NCBI GenBank assembly: GCA_964564635.1
Contig: CAZMAR010000004.1
Location: 62,001-126,000 of the forward strand
Length of the DNA stretch: 64,000 nucleotides
Direction: 5' to 3'
Origin: Tepidaquicella sp964564635
GTDB lineage: Bacteria > Bacteroidota > Ignavibacteria > Tepidaquicellales > Tepidaquicellaceae
Shown: positions 17,689-27,466 of the stretch, piece after piece
Layout: each line of letters opens with the position of its first letter
Numbering within the stretch: position 1 is the stretch's first letter
Program-made: the position numbers and the translations under genes
The notes under the pieces: model-generated
Database searches by the model: none
What the model saw: only the letters and a program-made list of their open reading frames with translations
Told to the model about the DNA's origin: nothing

Positions 17689-20010
17689 ATGGCAAAATCA
17701 TTAGTTGTTGTAGAGTCTCCATCTAAAGCTAAAACGGTAAACAAGTATCTTGGTAAAGATTTTATTGTTGAAGCTACCGTTGGGCATATTAAAAATTTAC
17801 CTGAAAAGGATTTTGGTGTGGATATTGAGAATGGATATAAACCTGTATTTGTTACTATTGAAGGGAAAGAAAAAGTAATCAAAAAGATAGTAGACCTTGC
17901 AAAGAAATCAGAAAAAATATTTATTGCTACAGACCCGGACAGAGAAGGGGAGGCTATTGCCTGTGATATATCAGATGAGATTAAAAAGGATGCCGGGAAT
18001 AATATCCCGATTAAAAGAGTACTTTTTGAAGAGATAACCAATACAGGCATAAAAAGAGCAATGGCAAATCCCAAAGATATTGATATGAATCTTGTTAATG
18101 CTCAAACAGCAAGGCGAGTTTTAGACAGAATATTAGGATATAAGGTAAGTCCATTTCTTTGGAAAATTTTCTATTATGGACTTTCTGCTGGTAGAGTGCA
18201 ATCCGTTGCTTTAAAACTTATTTGTGAAAGAGAAGAAGAAATAAATAATTTTATCCCTGTTGAATATTGGTCTATTGATGCAATTTTTTCTAAACCTTCA
18301 GGTAGTAGTAAATCTTTTCCTTCAAAACTTTATAAAATTGATAATATCATTATAAAGTATAATGGTGAAGACCCGAAAATTTCAAATTTGGAAGAAGCTC
18401 ATAAAATACTTGAAGATTTAAAGGATAATAAGTTTAAAATAATCGATATTCAATCAAAGGAAATAAAGAAGAATCCCCCCGCTCCTTTTACAACAAGTGT
18501 TTTACAACAATCAGCATCTACTCTTCTTGGCTTTTCCCCTAAAAAAACAATGAGTCTTGCACAGAAATTATATGAGGGTATTGAGATTGTGAAAGGTGAA
18601 GGTAATGTGGGACTAATTACTTATATGAGAACCGATTCTACCAGAGTTAGTCCTGAAGCTATAGACTCAGTTAGAAAATTTATTGCTAAAAATTTTGGCA
18701 GTGAGTATCTACCAAAAGAGCCGAATAAATTCAATAAGAAATCAAAAAATGTTCAGGAAGCACACGAAGCAATAAGACCCACAGATGTTAATATTTTACC
18801 TGATAACTTGAAAAAAATTGATAAAAATTTATATTCTCTTTATAAAATTATTTGGGAACGGTTTGTTGCTTCTCAAATGCAAAGTGCTACACTTAAGCAG
18901 AAAACTGTGTTAATAAAAGCTTTAAGCCCGAAAGGATTAGGTAGAGAATATATATTTAAAACCGTAGGGAGTGAAATTAAATTTAACGGCTATTTAAAAA
19001 TCTATAGAGATATAAAAGAAGAAAAATCAGAAGAAGAGGAAGATGAAGATACTTTATTACCAGATTTATCAGTTGGGGAAATGTTAAAGGCATTATCTAT
19101 TAATAAAAACAGACACGAAACAAAACCACCACCAAGATATACTGAAAGTAGCCTTATAAAACAACTTGATAATTTAGGCATTGGAAGACCGAGCACATAT
19201 TCATTAATTGTTTCCACTGTCATAGACAGAAAATATGTTGAATTGAAAGATAGAAAACTTTATGCTTCTACTCTTGGTATGGAAGTTAATAAAATTCTTG
19301 GTGAATACTTTAAGGATGTTATTAATTATGAATTTACCGCTAATATGGAGGACGAACTTGATACTATTGCTAACGGAGATGCTTCTTATGAAAAAGTTGT
19401 GGATGATTTTTTTAAGCCTTTTATTAGGAACTATTTATCTGCTGAATCAAAGATAAAAGAAATTAAAAGCAGTTTAATTGTTAAAACTGATATCTTATGT
19501 CCTGAATGTGGTAAGGAAACAGGAGCAAAAATGTTGAAAAAATGGGGAAGGAATGGACAGTTCCTTACCTGTGAAAGATATCCTAAATGCAAAGCAACAC
19601 TAAATGTGGAAGAAGATATTGAAAAAGAAGAGCAACAAACTACTACAATTTTATGCCCTGAGTGTAACTCACCTATGGTGCTAAGGGTAGGAAGATTTGG
19701 TAAATTTTATGGATGTTCTAATTACCCTAAATGCAATGGTATTAGACCGTTTACCCTTGGTATAATTTGTCCTAAATGTAATATTGGGGAAATCACTCCA
19801 AGAGTCAATAAACGAAAAAAGGTCTTCTACGGCTGTTCGCGATATCCAGACTGTGACTTTATAACAAATTATGAACCCGTAAATAAACAATGTGAAAAAT
19901 GTGGTAATAAATATTTAGAGAAAAGATTAAAAAAAGAAGGTGGTACTTATCTTTACTGCCCAAACTGTAAAAGTAAGTTTGAAGTAGAATCACAAAAGAA
20001 TGGCAGTTAA
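17689..20010 (+). CDS. topA: DNA topoisomerase I (type IA)
   Basis: A 773-residue enzyme that relaxes negative supercoils. The Toprim part opens with LVVVESPSKAKTVNKYLG and has ATDPDREGEAIA. The active-site Tyr is Tyr312 in LITYMRTDSTRVS. EAHEAIRPT and the GIGRPSTYSLI segment follow. The C-terminus carries four Cys4 zinc-ribbon units from about residue 603: CPECGKETG...C, CPECNSPM...CSNYPKC, CPKCNIG...CSRYPDC and CEKCGNKY...CPNC. The xer recombinase gene overlaps its end by 11 bases. Confidence 0.97.
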   Translation: MAKSLVVVESPSKAKTVNKYLGKDFIVEATVGHIKNLPEKDFGVDIENGYKPVFVTIEGKEKVIKKIVDLAKKSEKIFIATDPDREGEAIACDISDEIKKDAGNNIPIKRVLFEEITNTGIKRAMANPKDIDMNLVNAQTARRVLDRILGYKVSPFLWKIFYYGLSAGRVQSVALKLICEREEEINNFIPVEYWSIDAIFSKPSGSSKSFPSKLYKIDNIIIKYNGEDPKISNLEEAHKILEDLKDNKFKIIDIQSKEIKKNPPAPFTTSVLQQSASTLLGFSPKKTMSLAQKLYEGIEIVKGEGNVGLITYMRTDSTRVSPEAIDSVRKFIAKNFGSEYLPKEPNKFNKKSKNVQEAHEAIRPTDVNILPDNLKKIDKNLYSLYKIIWERFVASQMQSATLKQKTVLIKALSPKGLGREYIFKTVGSEIKFNGYLKIYRDIKEEKSEEEEDEDTLLPDLSVGEMLKALSINKNRHETKPPPRYTESSLIKQLDNLGIGRPSTYSLIVSTVIDRKYVELKDRKLYASTLGMEVNKILGEYFKDVINYEFTANMEDELDTIANGDASYEKVVDDFFKPFIRNYLSAESKIKEIKSSLIVKTDILCPECGKETGAKMLKKWGRNGQFLTCERYPKCKATLNVEEDIEKEEQQTTTILCPECNSPMVLRVGRFGKFYGCSNYPKCNGIRPFTLGIICPKCNIGEITPRVNKRKKVFYGCSRYPDCDFITNYEPVNKQCEKCGNKYLEKRLKKEGGTYLYCPNCKSKFEVESQKNGS

Positions 20011-20950
20011 AAAATATATTACCCTTGTTGAAGAATTCTCAGACTATCTGAAAAGGATAAAGAATTATTCTAATAATACTATTATTTCATACAATACAGA
20101 TTTAAAACATTTTGGGGAGTTTCTAATCGAATTTTATAATAGCAAGGATGATGATATCCAAAGTCTAAAAGTTGATTTAAATGATTTAGATATATTTTTG
20201 TTGAAAAATTATCTCGTATATCTTTATGAGAGACAAAAAATAGAGGTAAAAAAAACACAGAAATATAGTAAGAAATCAATTTCAAGAAAGATATCTACCT
20301 TAAAATCTTTTTTTAAATATCTCTATAAGAGGAAATATATTTCAAAGAATCCAGCATCCGGCGTTCTATTACCTAAACTTCCTAAAAGACTTCCCTCATA
20401 TTTAACCTATCAGGAGATAGAAAAATTACTTGAAGAAAAGGAAGGTATTAATTTAAGAATATTGGATAAAGCTGTGCTGGAGCTTTTTTATAGTACAGGT
20501 ATAAGATTATCAGAATTGATAAATTTAAGATTATCAGATGTTGATTTAAATAAAAGGCTCATTAAAGTAAGTGGTAAAGGTGCAAAAGAGAGAATTGTAC
20601 CTTTTGGAAAGAAAGCAGAAACCGCAATTAAAAACTATTTACAAATAAGAGATATTTCAAATAGAAAAAATTTAGATGTTTTATTTATAGATAACAAGGG
20701 TAATAAATTGTATCCGATGAAAATTTACCGATTAGTAAAAAAAGATTTATCCAAAGTAACAGACTTAAAAAAGAAATCACCTCATATATTAAGGCATACC
20801 TTTGCAACTCATCTTCTTGATAAAGGAGCAGATATTAGAGCAATAAAGGAACTTTTAGGACATGAAAATTTATCTACTACACAAATATATACTTCTGTAA
20901 CACCTGAACGGTTGAAAAAAATATATAAGCAAGCACATCCCCGTGCCTGA
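20000..20950 (+). CDS. xerC: Xer-type tyrosine recombinase (XerC/XerD)
   Basis: A 316-residue tyrosine recombinase. An N-terminal SAM-like core-binding domain (residues about 5-110) is followed by the catalytic domain with Arg169 in TGIRLSEL, His262 and Arg265 in HILRHTFATH, LLGHENLSTTQ and the nucleophile Tyr297. It ends AHPRA like XerC and XerD. The neighbourhood (topA upstream, no phage or transposon genes) points to chromosome dimer resolution at dif and not to an integrase. XerC versus XerD cannot be settled from this copy alone. No dif-like site was found here. Confidence 0.9.
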   Translation: MAVKKYITLVEEFSDYLKRIKNYSNNTIISYNTDLKHFGEFLIEFYNSKDDDIQSLKVDLNDLDIFLLKNYLVYLYERQKIEVKKTQKYSKKSISRKISTLKSFFKYLYKRKYISKNPASGVLLPKLPKRLPSYLTYQEIEKLLEEKEGINLRILDKAVLELFYSTGIRLSELINLRLSDVDLNKRLIKVSGKGAKERIVPFGKKAETAIKNYLQIRDISNRKNLDVLFIDNKGNKLYPMKIYRLVKKDLSKVTDLKKKSPHILRHTFATHLLDKGADIRAIKELLGHENLSTTQIYTSVTPERLKKIYKQAHPRA

Positions 20951-21005
20951 TTTTCTCGGCATTAATGAATTTAATTACATAAAAAGATTTAGTATCTTTA
21001 AGTTT

Positions 21006-22098
21006 ATGTTTGAACAACAAAAATATAAATTAAAGAATTTAGAACTAAGGCTTTCTGAACTCAGGGGGTTTCTTTGAAATAGATAAGAAAAAAAGTTTTG
21101 TTAGTGATTTAGAATCAAAAACTCATTCACAGGATTTCTGGGACGATAATCAGAGTGCACAGAAAATTCTTCAGCAAATTTCCACTTTGAAGAAGTTTAT
21201 TAATGAATTTGAAGATACTGAAAAAAAATTGTTAGATATTAAAACATTAATTGAAATTGCAGAAAATGAAAATGATAGCTCTTTAGAACAGGAAATTGAT
21301 TCAGAAATATCAAACTTTGAAAAAACTATTTCAAACCTTGAGTTTAAAAAAATGCTCTCCGATAAGGATGATATCAGAAGTGCTATTTTAACTATTAATT
21401 CGGGTGCCGGTGGAACTGAGTCTCAAGATTGGGCAGAGATGCTTTTAAGAATGTATTTGAGATATTGTGAACGCAAAGGTTTTACAACAACTCTTATTGA
21501 TAGACTTGATGGTGACGGTGCAGGAATAAAAAGTGCTACTATTGAAGTGGATGGAGAGTATGCTTATGGATATCTTAAAGCTGAAAATGGAGTACATAGG
21601 CTTGTCAGGATTTCTCCTTTTGATGCAAATAAAAAAAGGCATACTTCCTTTGCTGCTGTTTTTGTAACTCCAATTATTGAGGATGAAATAGAAATTGAAA
21701 TTAACCCCTCAGATATTGTTATAGATACGTTTCGAGCTGGTGGTGCAGGTGGACAAAATGTAAATAAGGTCGAAACAGCCGTTAGAATCACTCATTTACC
21801 AACTGGTATAGTTGTTCAATGCCAGAATGAAAGGTCTCAATTGCAAAATAAACAAATGGCATTGAAAATGTTAAGGTCTAAATTATATATGATGGAAAAA
21901 GAAAAAGAACTGGAGAAAAAAAAGAAACTTGAAAAATCAAAGAAGAAAATTGAATGGGGTAGTCAAATCAGAAGTTATGTGTTTCACCCCTACTATCTTG
22001 TTAAAGATCACCGTACTAATTATGAAACTACAGATGCTTATGCTGTTATGGACGGTGAGATTGATGAATTTATAAGGGCTTATTTGTTAAAAGAATAA
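21006..22098 (+). CDS. prfB: Peptide chain release factor 2 with programmed +1 frameshift
   Basis: The gene starts at ATG 21006 (MFEQQKY), reads 23 codons to an in-frame TGA at 21075-21077, and continues after a +1 shift at CTT-T as EIDKKKSF through to 22098, 363 residues in all. The classical signals are present: an internal Shine-Dalgarno AGGGGG (21063-21068) just before CTT TGA. Low RF2 would cause pausing at TGA and favour the shift, giving autoregulation. The RF2 stop-recognition tripeptide SPF (VRISPFDANKK) and the catalytic GGQ (GGAGGQNVNK) are present. Starting at the internal TTG 21187 would drop the N-terminal helices and is wrong. Confidence 0.95.
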
Positions 22099-22123
22099 AA
22101 TATTTAAGAATTAAACCTTCAGG

Positions 22124-23341
22124 ATGAATTATAAATTTTTTATAGCTAAGAGGTATTTGTTTTCAAAAAAAGATACGAAATTTGTCTCGTTTATTACCTA
22201 TATGTCTATTTTCGGTGTTGCGCTTGGAGTTGCTGCTCTTATTATTACAGTATCTATTTTGAATGGGTTTGAAAAAGAAATTACTGACAAGGTTTCAAAA
22301 CTTGTATCTCATATTCAAATTAGTTCCTTTGAAACCTCAGGTATTAAAAATTATGATTCGATAGTAAATAAAGTACAAAGCAATGTAAAAATATTAAAAA
22401 ATATTGTTCCATACGTTCAAAAAGAAGCAGTTATTAGAGCAAAAGGAAAAGTGGAAGGTATAATTGTGAAAGGTATTAGCAACGATTTAAATGTCTCTTT
22501 TGAAAGAATGAAAATAATTGATGGTAGTGGTGATTTGACCCCCTATGATACGATTTTTTCGAGTTTGATTATTGGTGATAAACTTGCAAATAAGTTATCT
22601 CTTGAGGTAGGTGATAAAGCAATAATTTTTGGGTTAAAAGGGTTACCTTCTCCAGATAATTTACCTAAAATTAAGCAATTTAAAATAAAAGGAATTTACG
22701 AAACAGGGTTAAAGGAATATGATGACCTTATTATTTATTCTGATTTGAACACCGTACAAAAATTTTTCAATATGGATTCAACTGTAACTGCAATTGAGTT
22801 ATCCTTAACAGATGTCAATAAAGTGAATGAAGTTGCAGAGTACTTGAAAAAAATTCTAAGATATCCTTTACACATAAGGACAATGTATCAGATTCATAAA
22901 GAATTGTTCACCTGGGTTGAACTCCAAAAAGCCCCAACGCCTTTTATCCTCGGTTTAATTATTATAGTTGCTACTTTTAATATTGTTGGTACTTTATTGA
23001 TGCTCGTAATAGAAAAAACTCATTCAATCGGTATATTAAAAGCGCTTGGTTGTAGTAACAGGGGAATAATGAAAATTTTTATATACAATGGTTTTATTAT
23101 TGGATTTCTTGGTATTTTGCTTGGAAATATTATTGGTATTGGGCTTTCAATTTTAGAAATGAATTTTAAGTTTTTCAGGTTGCCTGAGCAGTATTATGTC
23201 AAAAATGTACCTATTTCTTTACAGTTAGACATAATATTAATAATTTCTGTGATAACAGCATTTTTGATATTTCTTGCCACACTTATTCCATCTTACATTG
23301 CCTCTAAATATGAACCTGTAAAATCAATCAGATTTGCATAA
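22124..23341 (+). CDS. LolC/LolE-type ABC transporter permease
   Basis: A 405-residue inner-membrane protein. The N-terminus (FFIAKRYLFSKKDTKFVSFITYMSI) with the first helix (GVALGVAALIITVSILNGFE) is typical of LolC/E, followed by a large periplasmic MacB-like domain and three C-terminal helices with the FtsX-like segment ILKALGCSNRGIM. LolCDE releases lipoproteins from the inner membrane for transport to the outer membrane. The ATPase subunit is not adjacent. The start is 25 bases after prfB. Confidence 0.85.
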   Translation: MNYKFFIAKRYLFSKKDTKFVSFITYMSIFGVALGVAALIITVSILNGFEKEITDKVSKLVSHIQISSFETSGIKNYDSIVNKVQSNVKILKNIVPYVQKEAVIRAKGKVEGIIVKGISNDLNVSFERMKIIDGSGDLTPYDTIFSSLIIGDKLANKLSLEVGDKAIIFGLKGLPSPDNLPKIKQFKIKGIYETGLKEYDDLIIYSDLNTVQKFFNMDSTVTAIELSLTDVNKVNEVAEYLKKILRYPLHIRTMYQIHKELFTWVELQKAPTPFILGLIIIVATFNIVGTLLMLVIEKTHSIGILKALGCSNRGIMKIFIYNGFIIGFLGILLGNIIGIGLSILEMNFKFFRLPEQYYVKNVPISLQLDIILIISVITAFLIFLATLIPSYIASKYEPVKSIRFA

Positions 23342-23397
23342 ATTCATTGAAAAAGAGGTTAATTAATTATATATTTGTTGATAAAATTTTTATGTGA

Positions 23398-23685
23398 ATG
23401 AAGAAGAATAAAACGAAAGAAAATTATAAACTTACGCAACAGCTTTCGACCAGAAAGTCTGTAACACAGAAAAAGAGAGACCCATTTAAAGAAAAGGGGA
23501 TTGATGATTTCATCGATTTCAAAGATGTAAAATTGTTATCCAGATTTTTAAATGAACAAGGCAAAATACTTCCAGCCCGAATTACCGGTGCCTCTGCTAA
23601 AATGCAAAGAGTGCTTACAAAAGCTGTGAAAAGAGCCCGTCATCTTGCTTTACTTCCATTTGTAGGTGAAGGATATAAATACTAA
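23398..23685 (+). CDS. rpsR: 30S ribosomal protein S18
   Basis: A 95-residue protein. The core IDFKDVKLLSRFLNEQGKIL, then ITGASAKMQRVLTKAVKRARHLALLPFV, is unmistakably S18. The first 35 residues are a basic polar extension (MKKNKTKENYKL...). In many genomes rpsR sits between rpsF/ssb and rplI; none of these is next to it here. A GTG at 23394 is not in frame with the ATG used. Confidence 0.93.
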   Translation: MKKNKTKENYKLTQQLSTRKSVTQKKRDPFKEKGIDDFIDFKDVKLLSRFLNEQGKILPARITGASAKMQRVLTKAVKRARHLALLPFVGEGYKY

Positions 23686-23730
23686 TCCTTAATTCCATTT
23701 AAATTTAGAACCTTATTTGGGGTTTAGAAA

Positions 23731-24732
23731 ATGATTGATAAATATAAAAGGATTTATTTTACTTTTCTTTTTATATTACTTCCATTCCTTTTTGTTAATG
23801 CTCAGGTTGTCGATTCGAACTTTGTAATTGGTGAATTTATTATTACTAAAGTTGTTGATGGTGATACTTTCAAGTTCGATAAATTAGATAAATCCACAAG
23901 ATTGTTAGGGATTGATACTGAGGAAACTTTTAAAGATAAGAATGCACAGCAAAAAAGTTTTGATTTAATTCAGGTTTGGCCAATGGAATATTATTCTGAA
24001 CAGGAAAAAAAAGTTACAAATTACCCAATAAAAATTGATAGCCCTTTTGGGTATGAAACCTGGATGTGGGCTAAAGATTTTGTTAAAGACGCAACATCTG
24101 TAAGATTGGAAATTGAGAGCAAAGATCGAACAATTGATACTTACGGTAGATATCTTGTTTATATGTTTCTAAATATTGATGGTAAGTATGTTAATTATAA
24201 TCTTGAGTGCGTTAGAAGAGGGTATAGCCCTTACTACACAAAATATGGCTATAGTAAAAGATTTCATAAGGAATTCCTTGAAGCACAGGAGTATGCCAAA
24301 AAAAATAAGCTTGGAATCTGGAACCCCAATACCAAGTGTTATCCTGATTATGAACAAAGAATAAAATGGTGGAATAAAAGAGCAGAGCAAATAGAAAAAT
24401 TTGAAATGGAGTTTGCCGGGCTTGGTAATGCTTTCAATTTAATGAACGACAATGAATTTCAACGATTAAAAAATTACATTGGTAATGAAGTCATTATTTT
24501 AGGAAATGTAACAGAAATTTATACTGATAAAGATCCGGCAATAATCAGAATTAACATTTCAAAGGGAGTAGATTTTGATTTAGTTTTTCATGGGGAAAGT
24601 AGACAAATATTAGATGACTATAATCTTGTGGATATAAAAGAATTTTTTATTTGTGCGAAAGGGGAACTCTCTCTATACAGAGAAACTATGCAAATTGTTA
24701 TTACAAATAAGTCTCAACTTTGGATGTATTAA
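23731..24732 (+). CDS. Secreted thermonuclease (SNase-like) with OB-fold tail
   Basis: A 333-residue protein with a signal peptide ending near VNAQV (residue 26). The SNase domain has VVDGDTFKFDK, the Arg/Asp/Glu set TRLLGIDTEET, and DRTIDTYGRYLVYMFL, matching the calcium-binding and catalytic positions of staphylococcal nuclease. An insertion of about 40 residues lies between these motifs. After about residue 245 there is a strand-rich part (IGNEVIILGNVTEIYTD...IIRINIS) that looks like an OB-fold nucleic-acid-binding domain. It probably degrades DNA or RNA outside the cytoplasm. The next gene is convergent, 3 bases away. Confidence 0.85.
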   Translation: MIDKYKRIYFTFLFILLPFLFVNAQVVDSNFVIGEFIITKVVDGDTFKFDKLDKSTRLLGIDTEETFKDKNAQQKSFDLIQVWPMEYYSEQEKKVTNYPIKIDSPFGYETWMWAKDFVKDATSVRLEIESKDRTIDTYGRYLVYMFLNIDGKYVNYNLECVRRGYSPYYTKYGYSKRFHKEFLEAQEYAKKNKLGIWNPNTKCYPDYEQRIKWWNKRAEQIEKFEMEFAGLGNAFNLMNDNEFQRLKNYIGNEVIILGNVTEIYTDKDPAIIRINISKGVDFDLVFHGESRQILDDYNLVDIKEFFICAKGELSLYRETMQIVITNKSQLWMY

Positions 24733-24735
24733 TAT

Positions 24736-26463
24736 TTATTTCAATCTTTTAAAAATTATCAAAGTCTGGTCATCAAAAAGAGTTTTACTCTCAGAAAATT
24801 TTTCTACATCGTTTAATATTTTTTGTCCTATTTCTGAAACGGATTTTTCGGAATTTGTAATTATTAAATTCTTCAACCTATCCACACCGTATTCATCTCC
24901 ATTCTTATTCTGAGTTTCTGTGATACCATCGGTATAAAGAAGTATTAAATCATTTACATTTATTTTTACATTCCCGGTTTCATATTTAAAACCTTTATCA
25001 AATACTCCTATCATCATACCACCGATATTAAGTTCATAAATATTTTTTTCTGAGACAAAAATTCCTGGGTTATGTCCTGCGTTAACATATTTAAAAATAT
25101 TATTCTTTGAATCAAGTATTCCCCAGAAGAAAGTTATAAATTTATCAGGTTCTGTATTTTCATAAATTAAAGAATTAATTCTTTCAGTAGCATTGATTAA
25201 ATTAAATTTTTCAATGTCTGTTTTTAAATACGCGCGAACTATAGATTGCAGATTTGCCATTAGTAGTGCCGCTGGCGTCCCTTTCCCGGAAACATCTGCT
25301 ATAACGATGGCGAAAAGATTATTGTTAAGTTTTACAACATCAAAATAATCGCCACCAATTTGTAATGCAGGTAAATTTGATGCAAATATCTCATAATTAT
25401 GTGGCTGTTCGATTTTCTTTGGGAGCAGAGCCTTTTGTATTTCTCGGGCTATTCTTAATTCATTTTCAAGTATCTGCTTTTCCATTGATTCTTTAAAGAG
25501 TATGGAATTCTCAAGTGCTATAACTGATAGATTCATTATTGCCTCTAAAAAACTAATGTCATCCTCAGTATATTTTTCATTATTTAATTTTCTTCCAAGG
25601 AACACTATCGATTCTAAATTTGTATCATTACTGAATATTGGAATTACAAGTTCGAAATTTCTATCAGCAAAAAGTTTTAAAAATCCATCGTCTGTATCTT
25701 TATTTAACAATTTATATTTCTTCAATTCAGGGATTGAAAAATTCTGAAAATCCGGAACTTCTACCCAGGGGGTTTTTGTCATTACATAATAATTTTCAGC
25801 TCGGTATTTGGAAATTATTATTAAATCTTTTATTCCAAAATTTCCGAGTAATGTATAGCTCAAAAGATTTATAATCTTATTTTTATCTAAAAAATTTGTA
25901 TTGAATTCTTTGCTTAATTCAAATAATGAGTTTAGTTTATTAATCTTACCGCTTAGTTCAAGATTTAGTTTTTTTATCTCTTCAAACTTTAATGTATTTT
26001 CAATGGTTGTTGATGAAATATTTAATATTGTTTCAATGAATATTATTTCACTTTTTGAAAGTTGTTTCTTGTTTGCTTTTTCCCCTAAACATAATAACCC
26101 TAATAACTTGTTTTGAAAATATATCTTAAAAAAATATTTCATTTCATTATCGCTCAAAATCTTTGGAATTGTAATTTTCAAATCATCGGAAAAATATGGC
26201 TCTTTTGGTAAATCGAATCCCACTACGCTTCCATCAGTGCCAGGTAATGCCCCCTTTGATGTTTTGATTACAAATTTATTTTTCTGTTCCGAATTCGATA
26301 TTCTTATAAGAATCATTGCTTTCGGAATCATCATTCTTCCCATCAAGGTTAGTAGTATGTGATTTAAAATAAAAGTGAGGTCTAAATTACTATTGATTAA
26401 ATTTGAAAATTCTATAAGAGTGTTTAATTCAAGTTGTTTCTGTTTGTTGTAATTTTCGTTCAT
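24736..26463 (-). CDS. SpoIIE/RsbU-type PP2C phosphatase with GAF domains
   Basis: A 575-residue cytoplasmic protein. The first 320 residues look like two GAF-type sensory domains (a helical start, then LGLLCLGEKANK and later IVFLGRKLNN, each followed by ALENSILF-like helices). From about residue 341 a SpoIIE phosphatase domain follows: AREIQKALLPKK, IGGDYFDVVKL, AIVIADVSGKGTPAALLMA, YTDGITETQN and FDDQTLIIF, with the metal-binding Asp residues. It should dephosphorylate the STAS protein encoded at 26911-27267 and so switch the module. The genes are in one minus-strand run. Confidence 0.9.
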   Translation of the reverse strand: MNENYNKQKQLELNTLIEFSNLINSNLDLTFILNHILLTLMGRMMIPKAMILIRISNSEQKNKFVIKTSKGALPGTDGSVVGFDLPKEPYFSDDLKITIPKILSDNEMKYFFKIYFQNKLLGLLCLGEKANKKQLSKSEIIFIETILNISSTTIENTLKFEEIKKLNLELSGKINKLNSLFELSKEFNTNFLDKNKIINLLSYTLLGNFGIKDLIIISKYRAENYYVMTKTPWVEVPDFQNFSIPELKKYKLLNKDTDDGFLKLFADRNFELVIPIFSNDTNLESIVFLGRKLNNEKYTEDDISFLEAIMNLSVIALENSILFKESMEKQILENELRIAREIQKALLPKKIEQPHNYEIFASNLPALQIGGDYFDVVKLNNNLFAIVIADVSGKGTPAALLMANLQSIVRAYLKTDIEKFNLINATERINSLIYENTEPDKFITFFWGILDSKNNIFKYVNAGHNPGIFVSEKNIYELNIGGMMIGVFDKGFKYETGNVKINVNDLILLYTDGITETQNKNGDEYGVDRLKNLIITNSEKSVSEIGQKILNDVEKFSESKTLFDDQTLIIFKRLK

Positions 26464-26483
26464 GATTATTTTAGCAGAGAATC

Positions 26484-26900
26484 CTAAATTTCTTTTACCA
26501 GTATGAGTTTGTTTAGATTTGGTTTTATATAGTTATATTCAATGTTATTAAGAAATTTTCGCATTAATGGTATTCCTAAGCCACCAACTTTATATTTTTT
26601 AAAATATTCTCTCATATCTGGCACTTTTACTTCGTTTGGGTCAAACCCCTTTCCTCTGTATGATATTTCAACTATAAATTTATTTCCCTTATTTTTTATT
26701 CTTATTGTTATTTTATGATTTTCTTCGTACTTATATGTATATTTAATTATATTTGTGCAGGCTTCATCTACTGCTAATACAATTTCATCTGCCTTACTAC
26801 GCTCTATTCCTGAGTTCAATGCAGTTTGCTCCACAAAATTTCTTATCTTGTGTAAATTTTTTGTAGAACTTGCTACCGTTATTTTATTTTCTTTTTCCAA
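26484..26900 (-). CDS. Anti-sigma factor kinase, RsbW/SpoIIAB-like HATPase
   Basis: A 138-residue GHKL ATPase domain. The N-box lies in EIVLAVDEACTNIIKYTY and the G-box region in YRGKGFDPNEVK and VGGLGIPLMRKFLN. Such proteins bind and inhibit a sigma factor or other partner, and phosphorylate the STAS antagonist. It sits between the phosphatase and the STAS gene, 20 and 10 bases away. The target sigma factor is not encoded nearby. Confidence 0.9.
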   Translation of the reverse strand: MEKENKITVASSTKNLHKIRNFVEQTALNSGIERSKADEIVLAVDEACTNIIKYTYKYEENHKITIRIKNKGNKFIVEISYRGKGFDPNEVKVPDMREYFKKYKVGGLGIPLMRKFLNNIEYNYIKPNLNKLILVKEI

Positions 26901-26910
26901 TTATCAATTT

Positions 26911-27267
26911 CTATTTTTGAGGGTTCTGAAATTTTGCTATTGCTTCATCTTGTGTTTTATATATTTCAAAAAGTAATGGAAAACCAAGCATATCAAAAAT
27001 GTTGTATATCTTACTGCTCATTTCACACAATTTTATATCCCCCCCATTTTGTCGTGCTTTCTCTATAAACGCCATAAAAACTCCTAAACCTGCACTGCTT
27101 ATGTATGTTAATTTTTTAAAATTCACTACTATCTTATATTCTGCCTTATCAAAAATTTTATTTATTGCCGTTTCTAATATTGCAGATGTATGGGCATCAA
27201 GAAATCCTTCCAAGCTCAAAATTTTTATATCACCTATTGAAGATTCTAAGATATTAAATTCTTCCAT
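26911..27267 (-). CDS. STAS-domain anti-sigma factor antagonist (RsbV/SpoIIAA-like)
   Basis: A 118-residue STAS domain. LTYISSAGLGVFMAF carries the conserved phosphorylatable Ser of antagonists, followed by GGDIKLCEMSSKIYNIFDMLG. Unphosphorylated protein should bind the anti-sigma kinase at 26484-26900; phosphorylation by that kinase and dephosphorylation by the SpoIIE-type phosphatase would set the state. It is the first gene of the minus-strand operon, and its promoter must lie in the 199-base gap shared with anmK. Confidence 0.9.
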   Translation of the reverse strand: MEEFNILESSIGDIKILSLEGFLDAHTSAILETAINKIFDKAEYKIVVNFKKLTYISSAGLGVFMAFIEKARQNGGDIKLCEMSSKIYNIFDMLGFPLLFEIYKTQDEAIAKFQNPQK

Positions 27268-27466
27268 TTTCTGTTTTAATTTATTTAGATGTAAAATCAG
27301 TAAAATTATACATAAAATAAATGTAAAATTAATTTTTTCTTTTTGTATAAATTCGTCTGTTTATAATATATACTTATATTTTCCTATTTTTGTTACGCTT
27401 TATTCATAGAAATTCAAAACTAATTACTTTATATTTGAATGATTTTTAATAAATTGGTTAATTGTT

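Noticed and set aside
17649..18074. 141-codon minus frame
   Set aside because: Shadow of topA and the end of the DUF494 gene; no motif or start signal.
20000..20950. Tyrosine recombinase as a sign of an integrated element
   Set aside because: It overlaps topA, has the Xer-type length and ending, and no att-like repeats, phage or transfer genes are near.
21187..22098. Release factor gene starting at internal TTG 21187
   Set aside because: The true gene starts at 21006 and passes an in-frame TGA by programmed frameshift; the upstream codons read as normal RF2 N-terminus.
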